Below, one piece after another: positions 52,576-63,100 of a DNA stretch of 64,000 bases. The stretch is taken from the NCBI GenBank assembly GCA_944389415.1, contig CALXMF010000010.1, forward strand, positions 1 to 64,000. Direction: 5' to 3'. The position numbers were made by a program, and so were the translations under genes. Position 1 is the stretch's first letter; the number at the start of each line of letters is the position of its first letter. The notes under the pieces are model-generated. The model saw nothing but the letters and a program-made list of their open reading frames with translations, had not been told where the DNA came from and did not search any database. This DNA is from an uncultured Spirochaetota bacterium. Lineage in GTDB: Bacteria; Spirochaetota; Spirochaetia; Treponematales; Treponemataceae.

Positions 52576-53742
52576 ATGAAACCGTTTGTCTTTTTCCATC
52601 GTGCCGCATTAATAGCCGTGTCGGCATTCTGTCTGATAGCAAGTATTACCGCATGTGAACAATCGCGGTCCCGGCAAATGCAAACTCTGCCGGTTGATAT
52701 TACCATAACAAAACCTGATACTCACATATGGTATTACTTCACCCCATCAGGATACGCGGTGGTAGATTTGCCGCAGCATTCTCCACAGGTTCTCCCCAAA
52801 CCATGGACAGAAGCTGTTCGTATTGCTGGCGCTGGTATCACTACAGATAAAGCATATGCGCTTGTCAACCGCTCAGGCTTGTTGGAATTTGAAAATGAGA
52901 ACGGTTTTATTTTTCAGGATACTCAGACATTCACACAAAAAACAGCTGATGACTTAGTTTTTGTAAACGATCGACCAACATTTCTTATTTATCGTAATAC
53001 CTTTTTCAGTACAAATAATACAAAAGGCAATGGAAATGAACCTATTCTCATGCAGTTTAACAGCAACACCGGTATTTCATATCCGTTATTGTATCGCCAG
53101 TCACTCAGACTCAGCGCTAATTCAGAAATAACAGATATGTTTTACAGCGGTACTAATTGGTATGGATGTATCAAGACAATAACAGAAAAACGAATCCTCT
53201 TTTCTTATGTAAAAATACCTCAAACTGTTATCGTAGAGCTTGGAGCAGCATCCATATCCGAAAATGATCTTAAACGCTACACAATCACTGTAGATGAATA
53301 TAGAAAAGCGTCAAGCCCATACAGTTTTGCTCAGGCGCCTACACAGTTGAAGGATTTACTTTCCGCAATCCCCGCTGACTATCCATTTTTTATCAGTGTT
53401 CAGACAAAAAGCGGTTCTTCCATCACACAATATGTACAGAATACAATGGATCCAAATGCCCAACAGGGATATGCAATTATTTCCGACACATGGACAGCAG
53501 CTGTCTTCGCTGATGGGACAGCTTATTTTAGCGGCGCAACAGCAGGCCGATCTGTTCCTCAGCGGGGAAAGAAAACTGCTTTCCGTCTCCCCAAACTACC
53601 AGCTGGATATGTTTACAGTTCATTTACAGTTCTTAAAGATAGAATGTATGTCGCTTGGGAACAGACAGACTTTTACAAAACGGGCAGAAGTGGATTTATT
53701 GAGGTAGACCTTGGTAAAATTCTTTATGGAGATATCTCATAA
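52576..53742 (+). CDS. Lipoprotein of unknown function, possible beta-propeller
   Basis: A 388-residue lipoprotein with signal ending CLIASITAC. The mature chain has repeated strand-turn segments that end in aromatic or small residues (YYFTPSGYAVVDLP, TFLIYRNTFFSTN, WYGCIKTITEKRILFSYV, AVFADGTAYFSGA), as in beta-propeller or WD-like proteins, but no motif is decisive. No ribosome site precedes the ATG; translation may couple to the gene eleven bases before. Confidence 0.75.
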   Translation: MKPFVFFHRAALIAVSAFCLIASITACEQSRSRQMQTLPVDITITKPDTHIWYYFTPSGYAVVDLPQHSPQVLPKPWTEAVRIAGAGITTDKAYALVNRSGLLEFENENGFIFQDTQTFTQKTADDLVFVNDRPTFLIYRNTFFSTNNTKGNGNEPILMQFNSNTGISYPLLYRQSLRLSANSEITDMFYSGTNWYGCIKTITEKRILFSYVKIPQTVIVELGAASISENDLKRYTITVDEYRKASSPYSFAQAPTQLKDLLSAIPADYPFFISVQTKSGSSITQYVQNTMDPNAQQGYAIISDTWTAAVFADGTAYFSGATAGRSVPQRGKKTAFRLPKLPAGYVYSSFTVLKDRMYVAWEQTDFYKTGRSGFIEVDLGKILYGDIS

Positions 53743-54268
53743 TCAATATCCGCATAACAATAGCAGAAAGCATAGGTATCTTTTCATGATGCTATGCGTT
53801 GCAATGCATTCACAGTCCCATTTAAATTCTGAACAATAGGAATAATTGGAACCTGCTACTACACTACAGATACTGTCACCAGTGCACCATCTCCATTATT
53901 ATTTTCCGACACAGAGAGTATTCTTTTTCAACCTCAAACAGTTAGTGGATTTTCCACCATTTCGCTTTCTTCTTGACTTATATGCTTTGGGATTTTCTAT
54001 AGATATTAGAGCTGGACTTGCTGCTACGTGAAAAGAACTTTGACTCCCGTGCGTATTGGCCTCAGGAAAGCGCTCCAAACGATATAGCAGAAAAAGATAC
54101 AAAACTCAGAATCTCAGCATAGAACTTGAATGAAGGATTATATATATCCGCTCTGTTCATTATTCAGACAACAATATCCGCAGGACACAGCTATGAGTTC
54201 GCCAGTCTACGTATATTATTATATACTTTCCGTGGAAAATAAAGTTACAAGTAATATAAAATTAAAAT
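53743..54268. other. Gene-free stretch before thrS terminator
   Basis: I see no supportable gene. There is a weak hairpin at about 53772-53800 (GCATAG/CTATGC) after the lipoprotein gene. Short frames occur on both strands, for example 53899-54102 minus, but none has a ribosome site or a recognisable protein. It may be a decayed gene. Confidence 0.5.
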
Positions 54269-54300
54269 GGAGCCGGACATATTTTGTTATGTCCGGCTCC
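54269..54300 (-). terminator. Strong hairpin, terminator of thrS
   Basis: GGAGCCGGACATA and its perfect reverse complement form a 13-bp stem with a six-base loop. On the minus strand it is followed by ATTTTAATTTT, so it is best read as the thrS terminator about 70 bp after the stop. Confidence 0.75.
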
Positions 54301-54369
54301 CGCACACAAAATCCGTTTGCCACCCCATCAACGGTCAAAGGATATTTCTTGCTCGTGTAAATTTTATTA

Positions 54370-56121
54370 CTAGATTCCAGCTAAATGTTCAGCGCACACT
54401 TTTTTTACATAAGAAATAAAATCAGAAACACTTTGTACCTGCTGCGCTCTGCCATCACGGTAACGTATAGTAACAGTTTGGTTTGCCTGCTCTTTTTCCC
54501 CAACAACAAGCATATAGGGGATTTTTTTCGTCTGTGCAGTACGTATCTTTGCATTCATGCGATCATTTCCCAAATCGGATTGTACACGAATACCAGCAGC
54601 TTTCAACTGCTCCGCTATAGTCTGAGCATAGTTGTTAAAAGCAGGCGCAACAGGAATTACAACAGCTTGCTGAAAATGTATCCATGCAGGAAGAGCGCCA
54701 GCATAATTTTCTATCAATATACCTAAATAACGTTCTAGAGAACCAAAAACAGCACGATGAAGCATTACAGGATTATGCTTGGTATTATCTTCTCCAACAA
54801 ATTCCGCATTCAGCCGTTCTTTTGATGGCAATTGATAGTCTACCTGAATAGTACCGCACTGCCATTGCCGACCAAGTGCATCAACAAGCGTAAATTCAAG
54901 TTTAGGACCATAAAAAGCACCCTCTCCCTCTGCAATTTCATATGATAAACCAGCCTGTCTGCAGGCATCCGCAAGAGCACCCTCCGCCCTATCCCAGGTA
55001 GCATCGTCACCAACCCTCTTCTCAGGCCGAGTAGAAAATTTCACAATTATTTTGTCTTCAGAAAATCCACAGTCTTTATACATCGATTTTAGCAAATGCA
55101 CAAAACGGGCAACTTCACTACCAATCTGTTCCTCAGTACAAAAAATATGTGCATCATCCTGAACAAAACCACGTACACGCATAATACCATGCAGAGAACC
55201 GGATGCTTCATTTCGAGTACAAGAACCAAATTCTGCCATACGCAGTGGTAAATCTTTATATGAACGCAGCCGTTGCTTAAAAATCTCTATATGCCCAGGG
55301 CAATTCATTGGCTTTATCGCAAAAATACGTTTCTCACTTTCTGTAATAAACATATACTCTTTATACTTTGCCCAATGACCGGATCGCTCCCATAAAGTTT
55401 GAGGCATAATAAAGGGTGTACGCACTTCAACATATCCATCTTCTTTTATTTTGCTACGTACATAATCTTCCAGTATACGGTACATAGTCCATCCATTCGG
55501 ATGCCAAAAAACCTGTCCTGGATTTTCATCATCAATATGAAACAAATCCAGCTCTTTTCCTAGTTTACGGTGATCTCGCCGTTCAGCCTCAGCAAGCATA
55601 TCAAGATATGCCTTAAGCTCTGCGGGCTTTTCCCAAGCAGTCCCATATATTCTAGTAAGCATGGGACGTTTTTCATCTCCTCGCCAATATGCACCAGCAA
55701 CACGCATCAATTTGAATGCCTGGGCATTAAGTTCTTTTGTACTCTCTACATGCGGTCCCCGACATAAATCTACAAAATTATCTTGCCTATATACAGTTAC
55801 TTCCTCATCAGCAGGGAGATCCTGCAACAACTCAAGTTTATATGGCTGCTCGGCAAATAAAACAGCCGCTTCGTCACGGGAAACTGCATTGCGTTCAAAT
55901 AAATGATCACCGGATATAATCCGGCGCATCTCTTTTTCAATCTCGGGAATATCGTCCTGTGTTATAGGACGGGTCAATTCAAAATCATAATAAAATCCGT
56001 TCTCGATAGCAGGCCCAATAGCAATTTTAGAACCTGGAAACAGTTTCAAAACAGCCTGCGCCATAACATGAGCAGTACTGTGTCTGATAACGGCAAGTTT
56101 ATCTTTTTCTTGTGATGCCAT
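54370..56121 (-). CDS. thrS: Threonyl-tRNA synthetase without TGS domain
   Basis: A 583-residue class II synthetase. It starts directly at the editing domain ([16 protein letters not shown] with the HxxxH pair, CRGPHV), then the catalytic core with [30 protein letters not shown] and [14 protein letters not shown], and a C-terminal anticodon-binding domain ([18 protein letters not shown]). The N-terminal 60-residue TGS domain of the usual 640-residue enzyme is absent, and nothing upstream in any frame supplies it. AAGGA precedes the ATG. Confidence 0.96.
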   Translation of the reverse strand: MASQEKDKLAVIRHSTAHVMAQAVLKLFPGSKIAIGPAIENGFYYDFELTRPITQDDIPEIEKEMRRIISGDHLFERNAVSRDEAAVLFAEQPYKLELLQDLPADEEVTVYRQDNFVDLCRGPHVESTKELNAQAFKLMRVAGAYWRGDEKRPMLTRIYGTAWEKPAELKAYLDMLAEAERRDHRKLGKELDLFHIDDENPGQVFWHPNGWTMYRILEDYVRSKIKEDGYVEVRTPFIMPQTLWERSGHWAKYKEYMFITESEKRIFAIKPMNCPGHIEIFKQRLRSYKDLPLRMAEFGSCTRNEASGSLHGIMRVRGFVQDDAHIFCTEEQIGSEVARFVHLLKSMYKDCGFSEDKIIVKFSTRPEKRVGDDATWDRAEGALADACRQAGLSYEIAEGEGAFYGPKLEFTLVDALGRQWQCGTIQVDYQLPSKERLNAEFVGEDNTKHNPVMLHRAVFGSLERYLGILIENYAGALPAWIHFQQAVVIPVAPAFNNYAQTIAEQLKAAGIRVQSDLGNDRMNAKIRTAQTKKIPYMLVVGEKEQANQTVTIRYRDGRAQQVQSVSDFISYVKKVCAEHLAGI

Positions 56122-56246
56122 AACCCCATCCTTCTACACCAACAGGTGTAATCAATCAACCATATAAGGATATAATTCTTATTGAGGAATGTCAACATAA
56201 CCTATTTTCCTCTGAAAAAACAATCTCATCGTCCGATATATAAAAT

Positions 56247-57665
56247 ATGAGTACTGATTTTGAAACGGCATTAGCAGTCGCAATTGAAGAGAAACATGTC
56301 TATTGTGAAAAAACTGTACTACCGCAAATTCTGGAAAATTACCGCGGCCTGCACAGCTGTGCGTTAAATTTATTAAATATTCTCACAAAAAAAGGCCTAA
56401 TTACAGCTGATCCATACCGTCTTGATAAAAAAATACCGGATATCATCGTTCCCGACTCGGAACCCTTTAATGAGCAGGAACGATCAAAAGAAATAGGTAT
56501 ACGCTTATCTGATTTTGAACGAATCTTGGATTTTATCAGCAATACATTTAAGCTTTCCATTAAAACATTGACTATAGACCGTATAAAAAAACTCCTCGCC
56601 TTGAATAGTACATTTTTATGGAATTCTCTGACACCAAACAATACAAAACCTAATTCACAGGGACTTGGAGTCATTATCCAATCTATTCTACAGGGCAAAG
56701 ATGGGCTTACCAAAAATATGGTTACCGATATTCTTAGCAATGCGTCAAAATTCACATCAAAAATTAATACCAGCCTTAAAGAGGTAACCGACTTTCAGCG
56801 TGAATATTATAAATATACTATCAGACAGGACATTTTACCTAAATTAAATCTTAACCCTGCTGTTGCCGCAAAAAATCTTGATGCAGTTGTTCAGCAAATA
56901 AAAAAAGCAATTATCAGTATAGATCGCAAACAGATAGTCTATACAGAGTTAATCGGAGAACTAGTAAATGAATCCTATGGACCACAAAAAGAAACCTCTC
57001 AAGCAGCTCTTTTTGAACGTCTTAAAACAGTATCTGCACAACCAGAACAGAAAAAAACTCCCAAAATTAACACACGGGCAATGCTCATGGATGCAGTTAG
57101 AATTTTTTCCGGACTTGCACCGCAGCTTGAAGCAATCAATTATAAACTGATAGAAAATAAAAATATTCTTGCAAGTGAACACAACTCCTTTTGGGATAAG
57201 ATCAAAGAAGCATTCAAAAAAGCGTTTAATATACCAGACAAACCCATACAATATGATTTAACAATCATCGATTCTGTCACACAAATGCAACGACATGAAT
57301 TACTTGATTTTCAGCCGTTCGTTGATGATCTTAATAGAAGAATTCATTTATATGCTTCATTTTCATCTCCTGATTTGCCAGGCTATCAAAAGATGCTTAA
57401 AATATCAGAACAAGATATTTGCGAATTCCTTTCAAAACATCTATCTGATTGCCAACGTATCATGATACGCCTCACAGCACTCGATACCTATTTTAAAACA
57501 ACAGCAAATTCTCAGAATAAAAACAGAATCAAAGGTATGAAAATAGAGCTAACGGCAATCAAAAACACTTTGATAAAAAGTAATCAGTATAAGGCTGAAT
57601 ATACTTCTTATATAGAAGAACAACGTCAAATGAGGCAGTTAGGGATCATTCATGATGATGAATAA
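56247..57665 (+). CDS. Conserved hypothetical helical protein
   Basis: A 472-residue cytoplasmic protein with no signal or membrane segment, mostly helical and Lys/Asn-rich. I recognise no domain. It overlaps the start of the oligopeptide-binding-protein gene by fourteen bases, so the two are one unit. GATATA ends six bases before the ATG and TATATA four bases before; no ribosome site is present, giving a weaker candidate for a leaderless start. Confidence 0.75.
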   Translation: MSTDFETALAVAIEEKHVYCEKTVLPQILENYRGLHSCALNLLNILTKKGLITADPYRLDKKIPDIIVPDSEPFNEQERSKEIGIRLSDFERILDFISNTFKLSIKTLTIDRIKKLLALNSTFLWNSLTPNNTKPNSQGLGVIIQSILQGKDGLTKNMVTDILSNASKFTSKINTSLKEVTDFQREYYKYTIRQDILPKLNLNPAVAAKNLDAVVQQIKKAIISIDRKQIVYTELIGELVNESYGPQKETSQAALFERLKTVSAQPEQKKTPKINTRAMLMDAVRIFSGLAPQLEAINYKLIENKNILASEHNSFWDKIKEAFKKAFNIPDKPIQYDLTIIDSVTQMQRHELLDFQPFVDDLNRRIHLYASFSSPDLPGYQKMLKISEQDICEFLSKHLSDCQRIMIRLTALDTYFKTTANSQNKNRIKGMKIELTAIKNTLIKSNQYKAEYTSYIEEQRQMRQLGIIHDDE

Positions 57666-59253
57666 CTTGAAAAAACGACTGTTATATATATTGATACTGT
57701 TCATAACAGGATATATTTTTGCACAGCAGTCAGAACAGCAGTATGAAGACCCTATTCCTGAATTACAACGGGAAATGACCATCATTGATAGTATTTACCA
57801 ATATGATCTTAATCCGCACACAGCGAATTATGCCTCTGAAGCTCAAATTCTTGGTAACATATATGAAGGACTTTTTTCATATGATCCTATAACACTTGAA
57901 CCACAGCCTGCAATTGCTGAATCCTATACAGTTTCCAGAGACCGCCTGCGCTGGGTTTTTACTATACGAAAGGATGCTAAATTCAGCAACGGGCAGGCTA
58001 TCACAGCAAATGAAATTCGAGATTCATGGATCAGATTAATTGATCCTGCACTTGAGGCACCGTTTGCATCGTTGATAGACTGTATCGCAGGTGTCAGGGA
58101 TTACCGTATGGGCCAAGGAAGTGCTGACAACATTGGTATAAATGTACGACCCAACGGTACTCTAGCGGTTACACTAACGGAACCCGCAGAACAACTGCCT
58201 CGAATATTGTGTCATCATGCATTCGCTGTTATTCCCAAAGAGGATGATGTATATAGCGGCGCCTATACACTTGCAATGCATGATAATGGCAATATTCAGC
58301 TGATAAAAAATAATGAATATTGGGACGCAAAAAACACGCACATTCCTTCTATTCTCATTATCCAATCAGACGATCTTCAGGAAAATACATTTCTGTTTAA
58401 TACAGGAGCGGTACAATGGGTTACAGGAGGTGCAAATGCACAGCAAATTCTTGATACAGACGCTGTTCAGCTTGCCGCCCAATTCGCAACAGAATATCTT
58501 TTTTTTAGAGCAGATAGATTTCCATGGGATCGTTCTGACTTCAGGAATGCGCTAATTACAGCAGTACCATGGGATAGGCTAAGGAGTAACGCCTTAGTAC
58601 CAGCCCAGACATTTATCTATCCGCTTACCGGCTATCCTGCTGGCCCAGGTTTCATACAGTATGATATAGATGATGCTAAGTTACAACTGCAATCAGCAAA
58701 AAGAGTTGCAGGTATTCCAGAAGACGAACAACTGGAGCTCGTCTATGCAATCCCCGATGGAGAATATGTACAAAAACAGGCAGAAATTCTCCGACAAGCA
58801 TGGGAAGAATTAGGAATAAAAGTATCTATTGTAAAAACACCAGCAAACCGATATTTTCAGAGCGTCACTGCTGGTTGGAAAGCTGATCTATTTAATTATA
58901 CCTGGATTGGAGATTACGCAGATCCAACCGCATTTTTGGAACTCTTTCGCAGTAATTCGACTCTTAATGAAAGTAAATGGGTAAATAAAGAATATGATCA
59001 GTTGCTTGCGCAGGCCGCGCGAATATCATCAAATACACAGCGAATGGAGTTATTATCACAGGCAGAACAAATACTGCTTGATGCTGGAATAATACTACCC
59101 ATATCACATCCGGTATCACTCAATTTTATTTCACCGCATGAAATAGGCGGATGGTATACAAATGCACTAGATATACATCCACTGAAATATCTATATTTTA
59201 AAAAACAGAATATCGAAATTCCAAATCTAGTATATACTAGAACCACACGATAA
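57652..59253 (+). CDS. Oligopeptide-binding protein of an ABC importer (OppA-like)
   Basis: A 533-residue family-5 binding protein with a signal peptide cut near GYIFA|QQS. Typical parts: DLNPHTANYASEAQILGNIY, EGLFSYDPITLEPQPAIAES, WVFTIRKDAKFSNGQAITAN, and the C-terminal DLFNYTWIGDYADPTAFLELF. It probably takes up peptides in the periplasm. No permease or ATPase genes are next to it. There is a cluster of three ATG codons at the start (57652 to 57658) with AGGGA upstream. Confidence 0.9.
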   Translation: MMMNNLKKRLLYILILFITGYIFAQQSEQQYEDPIPELQREMTIIDSIYQYDLNPHTANYASEAQILGNIYEGLFSYDPITLEPQPAIAESYTVSRDRLRWVFTIRKDAKFSNGQAITANEIRDSWIRLIDPALEAPFASLIDCIAGVRDYRMGQGSADNIGINVRPNGTLAVTLTEPAEQLPRILCHHAFAVIPKEDDVYSGAYTLAMHDNGNIQLIKNNEYWDAKNTHIPSILIIQSDDLQENTFLFNTGAVQWVTGGANAQQILDTDAVQLAAQFATEYLFFRADRFPWDRSDFRNALITAVPWDRLRSNALVPAQTFIYPLTGYPAGPGFIQYDIDDAKLQLQSAKRVAGIPEDEQLELVYAIPDGEYVQKQAEILRQAWEELGIKVSIVKTPANRYFQSVTAGWKADLFNYTWIGDYADPTAFLELFRSNSTLNESKWVNKEYDQLLAQAARISSNTQRMELLSQAEQILLDAGIILPISHPVSLNFISPHEIGGWYTNALDIHPLKYLYFKKQNIEIPNLVYTRTTR

Positions 59254-59331
59254 TCTGTTCTGTACTATTGTAGACAGGTGACATTTACCTGTCTACAATA
59301 AGGATTTCTATTATATCCTACTTTTCAGAGG

Positions 59332-59361
59332 TTGCAACCTTTGACGTTTCTATAGTATAAC
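59332..59361 (+). promoter_or_regulatory. Leaderless promoter of the HAD gene (GTG start)
   Basis: TTGCAA (59332-59337), 18 bp, TATAAC (59356-59361), then exactly six bases to GTG at 59368. No Shine-Dalgarno site. Confidence 0.5.
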
Positions 59362-59367
59362 TAGAAC

Positions 59368-60039
59368 GTGTGGAATTCTATTCAGGCCATTGCATTCGAC
59401 ATTGACGGCACGTTGTATCCCAACTGGCGATTGTATATACGAATCATGCCTTATTTTTTTAAAAATCTGTATTTCTTTCTCAAATATAACCATGTACGTC
59501 ACATCCTGCACAGAACCGCGCCTCTCGCTGATTTTTACGAATATCAGGCTCGCCTTTTGGCAGAAGAAATGAATATATCTGTTGCCGATGCCCATAAAAA
59601 TATAACAGAGAAAGTATATGAAGGACTCAAACCATTCTTTGATAAAGTTTGTCCGTATCAGCATATTCTCGAAACATTTCAGACATTCAAAAATGCCGGT
59701 CTAAAAGTGGCAATACTGTCTGACTTTCCACCCGACCAAAAAGGAGATATCTGGGGTACTGCTGCAATTTGCGATGTAATACTTGGATCAGAAGAACTTG
59801 GAGCTTTAAAACCATCAAAGTATACATTTGGCCTGCTTGCCAAAAAACTTGGCGTTCCACCGGAATCAGTATTATACGTAGGAAACAGTATTTTTTCTGA
59901 TATACAGGGAGCACGGTATGCCTCTATGAAAACAGCCTATATTATGCCGCTGTGGAGAAGAATTCTTCACAAACCACCAGCAGATGCAGACATTGTATTT
60001 AATAACTATCGCCAATTACAGAAAATTGTGTTACAGTAA
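59368..60039 (+). CDS. HAD-family hydrolase
   Basis: A 223-residue haloacid-dehalogenase-type phosphatase. Motif I is AIAFDIDGTLYPN with the nucleophile Asp, motif II VAILSDFPP, motif III Lys in LGALKPSKYTF, and motif IV VLYVGNSIFSDIQGA. The cap between motifs I and II is helical (type C1), so it would act on small phosphate esters such as sugar or nucleotide phosphates; the exact one is unknown. The start is GTG at 59368, fixed by the domain beginning at once after it. A hairpin terminator follows. Confidence 0.9.
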   Translation: MWNSIQAIAFDIDGTLYPNWRLYIRIMPYFFKNLYFFLKYNHVRHILHRTAPLADFYEYQARLLAEEMNISVADAHKNITEKVYEGLKPFFDKVCPYQHILETFQTFKNAGLKVAILSDFPPDQKGDIWGTAAICDVILGSEELGALKPSKYTFGLLAKKLGVPPESVLYVGNSIFSDIQGARYASMKTAYIMPLWRRILHKPPADADIVFNNYRQLQKIVLQ

Positions 60040-60077
60040 TCGTATTGTTATACTGAACAAACAGGGTTTTCGTCGGA

Positions 60078-60108
60078 GGAATGTCGGGGACATTCCGTTT
60101 ATTTTCAG
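60078..60108 (+). terminator. Hairpin terminator after the HAD gene
   Basis: GGAATGTC and GACATTCC form an eight-bp stem with a GGG loop, followed by GTTTATTTT. The sequence also has the look of REP-type palindromes. Confidence 0.65.
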
Positions 60109-60163
60109 CAAAATATAACATCTCTTTTTAGTTTTATAAACGATATTCATTTGGGTGGAAAAT

Positions 60164-63100
60164 ATGTTTGATATCATAGGAACTATTATTTCTGTTGCCG
60201 TATCCATGACTCTTATTCTGCTTCTGCGACATGCAGATAAAGGAAACCGTTCTCTGGAAAAAATCAAAAAATATACAGACCGTGTTCGCAGTGAATTTGA
60301 TTCGTATTTTATTCAACAGGAAGAAAAATTAAAAAACATGTCTGTCATTACCGAATCAAATACCGATAAATCTGTTGCAGTCGTAAAACGCCTCGAAAAA
60401 CAATATGAGGATTTTGCAGCACGCAGTAATGTTCTTGATCAGCGTTTTCAAATGATGAATGATATCGAATCTCGACTTTCTGCTTATAAAGAAGCCTCCC
60501 AACAAGTATTTGAAATGACCACACGACTTGAACAGAATCTTGAAAATTTGCATAAAGAATCTGAAATCATAGATCAGGTTTCTAAGAAAATCGCTGCACA
60601 AAAACAAAGCGTCGCGACATTGGAAAGTAAAATCAGCGAAGTAGCAGAACAATTTTCGAAAACAAATGCAGATCAACTAAAAGATCTTGGAACAACCCTG
60701 CTTGCAAAATTTACAGAAGAAAAGGATCGGCTAGAAAGTATTATTGCAGAAGCACAACACAAAGCTGACAATATGCTCACTGATACAGAACAACGTATTA
60801 AAGCCGCATATGATGAGGCATCAGACAAAGCTATTGAACTGCAAGGACAGGCTTTTGACAAACTGGCTGCTGAAAGTGACCGTAGACTTAGTGATTGTCG
60901 TACAATGATAGAACAAAAAGGTGACATTCTGCAGTCTGATATGTTTGAACATATTGAAAAGATTCATCGGGCTATCGAAACTGATCTGACAGAAATGCAG
61001 AAAAACATCGAACACTCTCTTGCAGAAAACAGACAACTTTCTTCACAACTTGATACCGAGATAAATAACTGCAAAATAGCGCTTATCCAGATAGAAGATC
61101 AAATCCAACAACAGGCTACTGATGTTGAGGCGAAATATACAGATTTATTCAATCAAATTGCAGAAGAGATAGATGCACAAGAAAAAGAAGCTTACAATCA
61201 ATTTTCAGCAGAATCTGCAGCAAACAGAGAACAGGCAATAACAATTTTGAACGAAAAACTCTCAGAACTGACAGACACAGCTGCTTCACGTATAACAGCA
61301 ATCTCAGAAGATACAGAACTCAGGATAAAAGATTTGCAATCCTCTATCAGTTCTTATATGACAGAGTTGCAGACTTCCCTTGACAAGGCTGAAACTGATT
61401 CACGGCTCAGAGCTGATACCATCGCTGATACATCTCAGACGTTTCTTGATGATCTGCAGGAAAATATTAACGGCCGTATAATAGAAATATCTGATACTCT
61501 GACAAATAAAGTTGATCAGCTTCATTCAAATTTGAGCTCTCGTATGGATGCAGTGCAAACCTCATTAGAGCAGGCTGTTTTATCATCGGAAAGTATATCG
61601 CAGCAACTATCAAAAGAAACAAACGACAACAGTGAAATTCTTTCCGGCATTCAGAACCGTTTAGAAACACGAGCTGCTCAGCTACAATCCCGTGCAGAAG
61701 AAGCATTCGAAAAAGCTATTGCCGACTTTGATGCAAAAGAAAAACAGTCATATGCACAGTTTAATGATATGTCAAACAGCAATATTGTAAAATTCCGACA
61801 ACAGCTTGAAGACCAGCTAGAAATTATCCAGCAAGAAATAACATCCAAACTGGCAAATGCTGAGACAGATACAGAACAGCGCCTTTCTGAGACTATTAAA
61901 ATAATCTCAGAAAAAATAGAGCATGCACAGCATTCTTCCGAATCACAACTGACTGCAGTTGCAGAACAAATGCGGCAAGAAATAGAAGAAACAGCACGTA
62001 CAGTCAGTATACTTGAAACAGATATCTCCGGTAATAGTAATCGTCTAGAAATACTGCAAAAAGAAATATCCCGCCGTGTTGCTGAAATAAAAACTCAAGC
62101 AGACGAAATTTTCGATACTGTTTATGAAAAAGTAAAATCACGAGAAGATGAAACGTATGAACGGCTATCCTCAGCATCAGCAGAAAATCTTGAAGAATAC
62201 CGCAAACTACTTGATGAACGGCTAACCCTTATACGGCAGGATTGTAACCAGCAGATTACACAGGCAACAACAGCCGCGATGGACAGTTTGAAGGATTTGC
62301 AAATGGAGGTCACAACACAGCTGTCTAGTGTACAGACTTCAGCTACAGCCCGTCTTGATGCTGTACAAATGTCTCTTGAAAAATCACTCGCAGATGCCGA
62401 AACAACAGCGCAGCAGCTTTCTGCTGATACTAAAAATAATACAGCGATACTTTCTGATATACAGGAAGAGCTGCACAGTCGTATTGCTGCTCTCGAAATA
62501 GAAACTGCAAACCTGTTGGATCAAACGGCTTTAAAGGTCAAGGACGAACAGAAGAAATCCTATGATGCCCTTTTCCAGCTTTCGCAGGACAGTCTGAGCA
62601 ATTGCCGTACACAGTTTACTGATGATATAGTAACAACCCAAACGCAACTAGAAGAACACATTCAGTCTCTCGAAAAAACTCTTACAGATGAAATAACACA
62701 TATCCAAAATACAGCCTTTGCACGAACAGAAGCTGTCAAACAATCCCTTGAAACAGCACTTGCTCAGGCAGAACAGCTGAGTCAAACAGTTTCAAACAAA
62801 TCTGAACACAACCAGCAAACACTTGATATTATTGAAAAAGAGGCTCATAAAAAAACAGATGAATTAAATCAATTGATACAGCAGCTCTTTGCAGCAACTT
62901 CAGCAGAAATTACTGAACGAGAACAGCTCGCATATACAGCTTTTGCGGATCAAAGCAACAATAAACTATCTGAATTCCGTATAGAAATACAAAAGCATAT
63001 TGATACTGTAAAAGCAGAAAACGCAGATTTATTTGCTTTGATTCGAAATGACACCGAACAAAGCGTTTCAGTCATGAAACAAGAAATAATGTCTCAGATT

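Noticed and set aside
54130-54360. 76-codon plus-strand frame before thrS
   Set aside because: It has no ribosome site, crosses the thrS terminator hairpin and resembles nothing known.
56235-56247. Counting the gene at 56247 in the main leaderless set
   Set aside because: GATATA and the -35 element are poor matches; the six-base spacing could be chance in AT-rich sequence.
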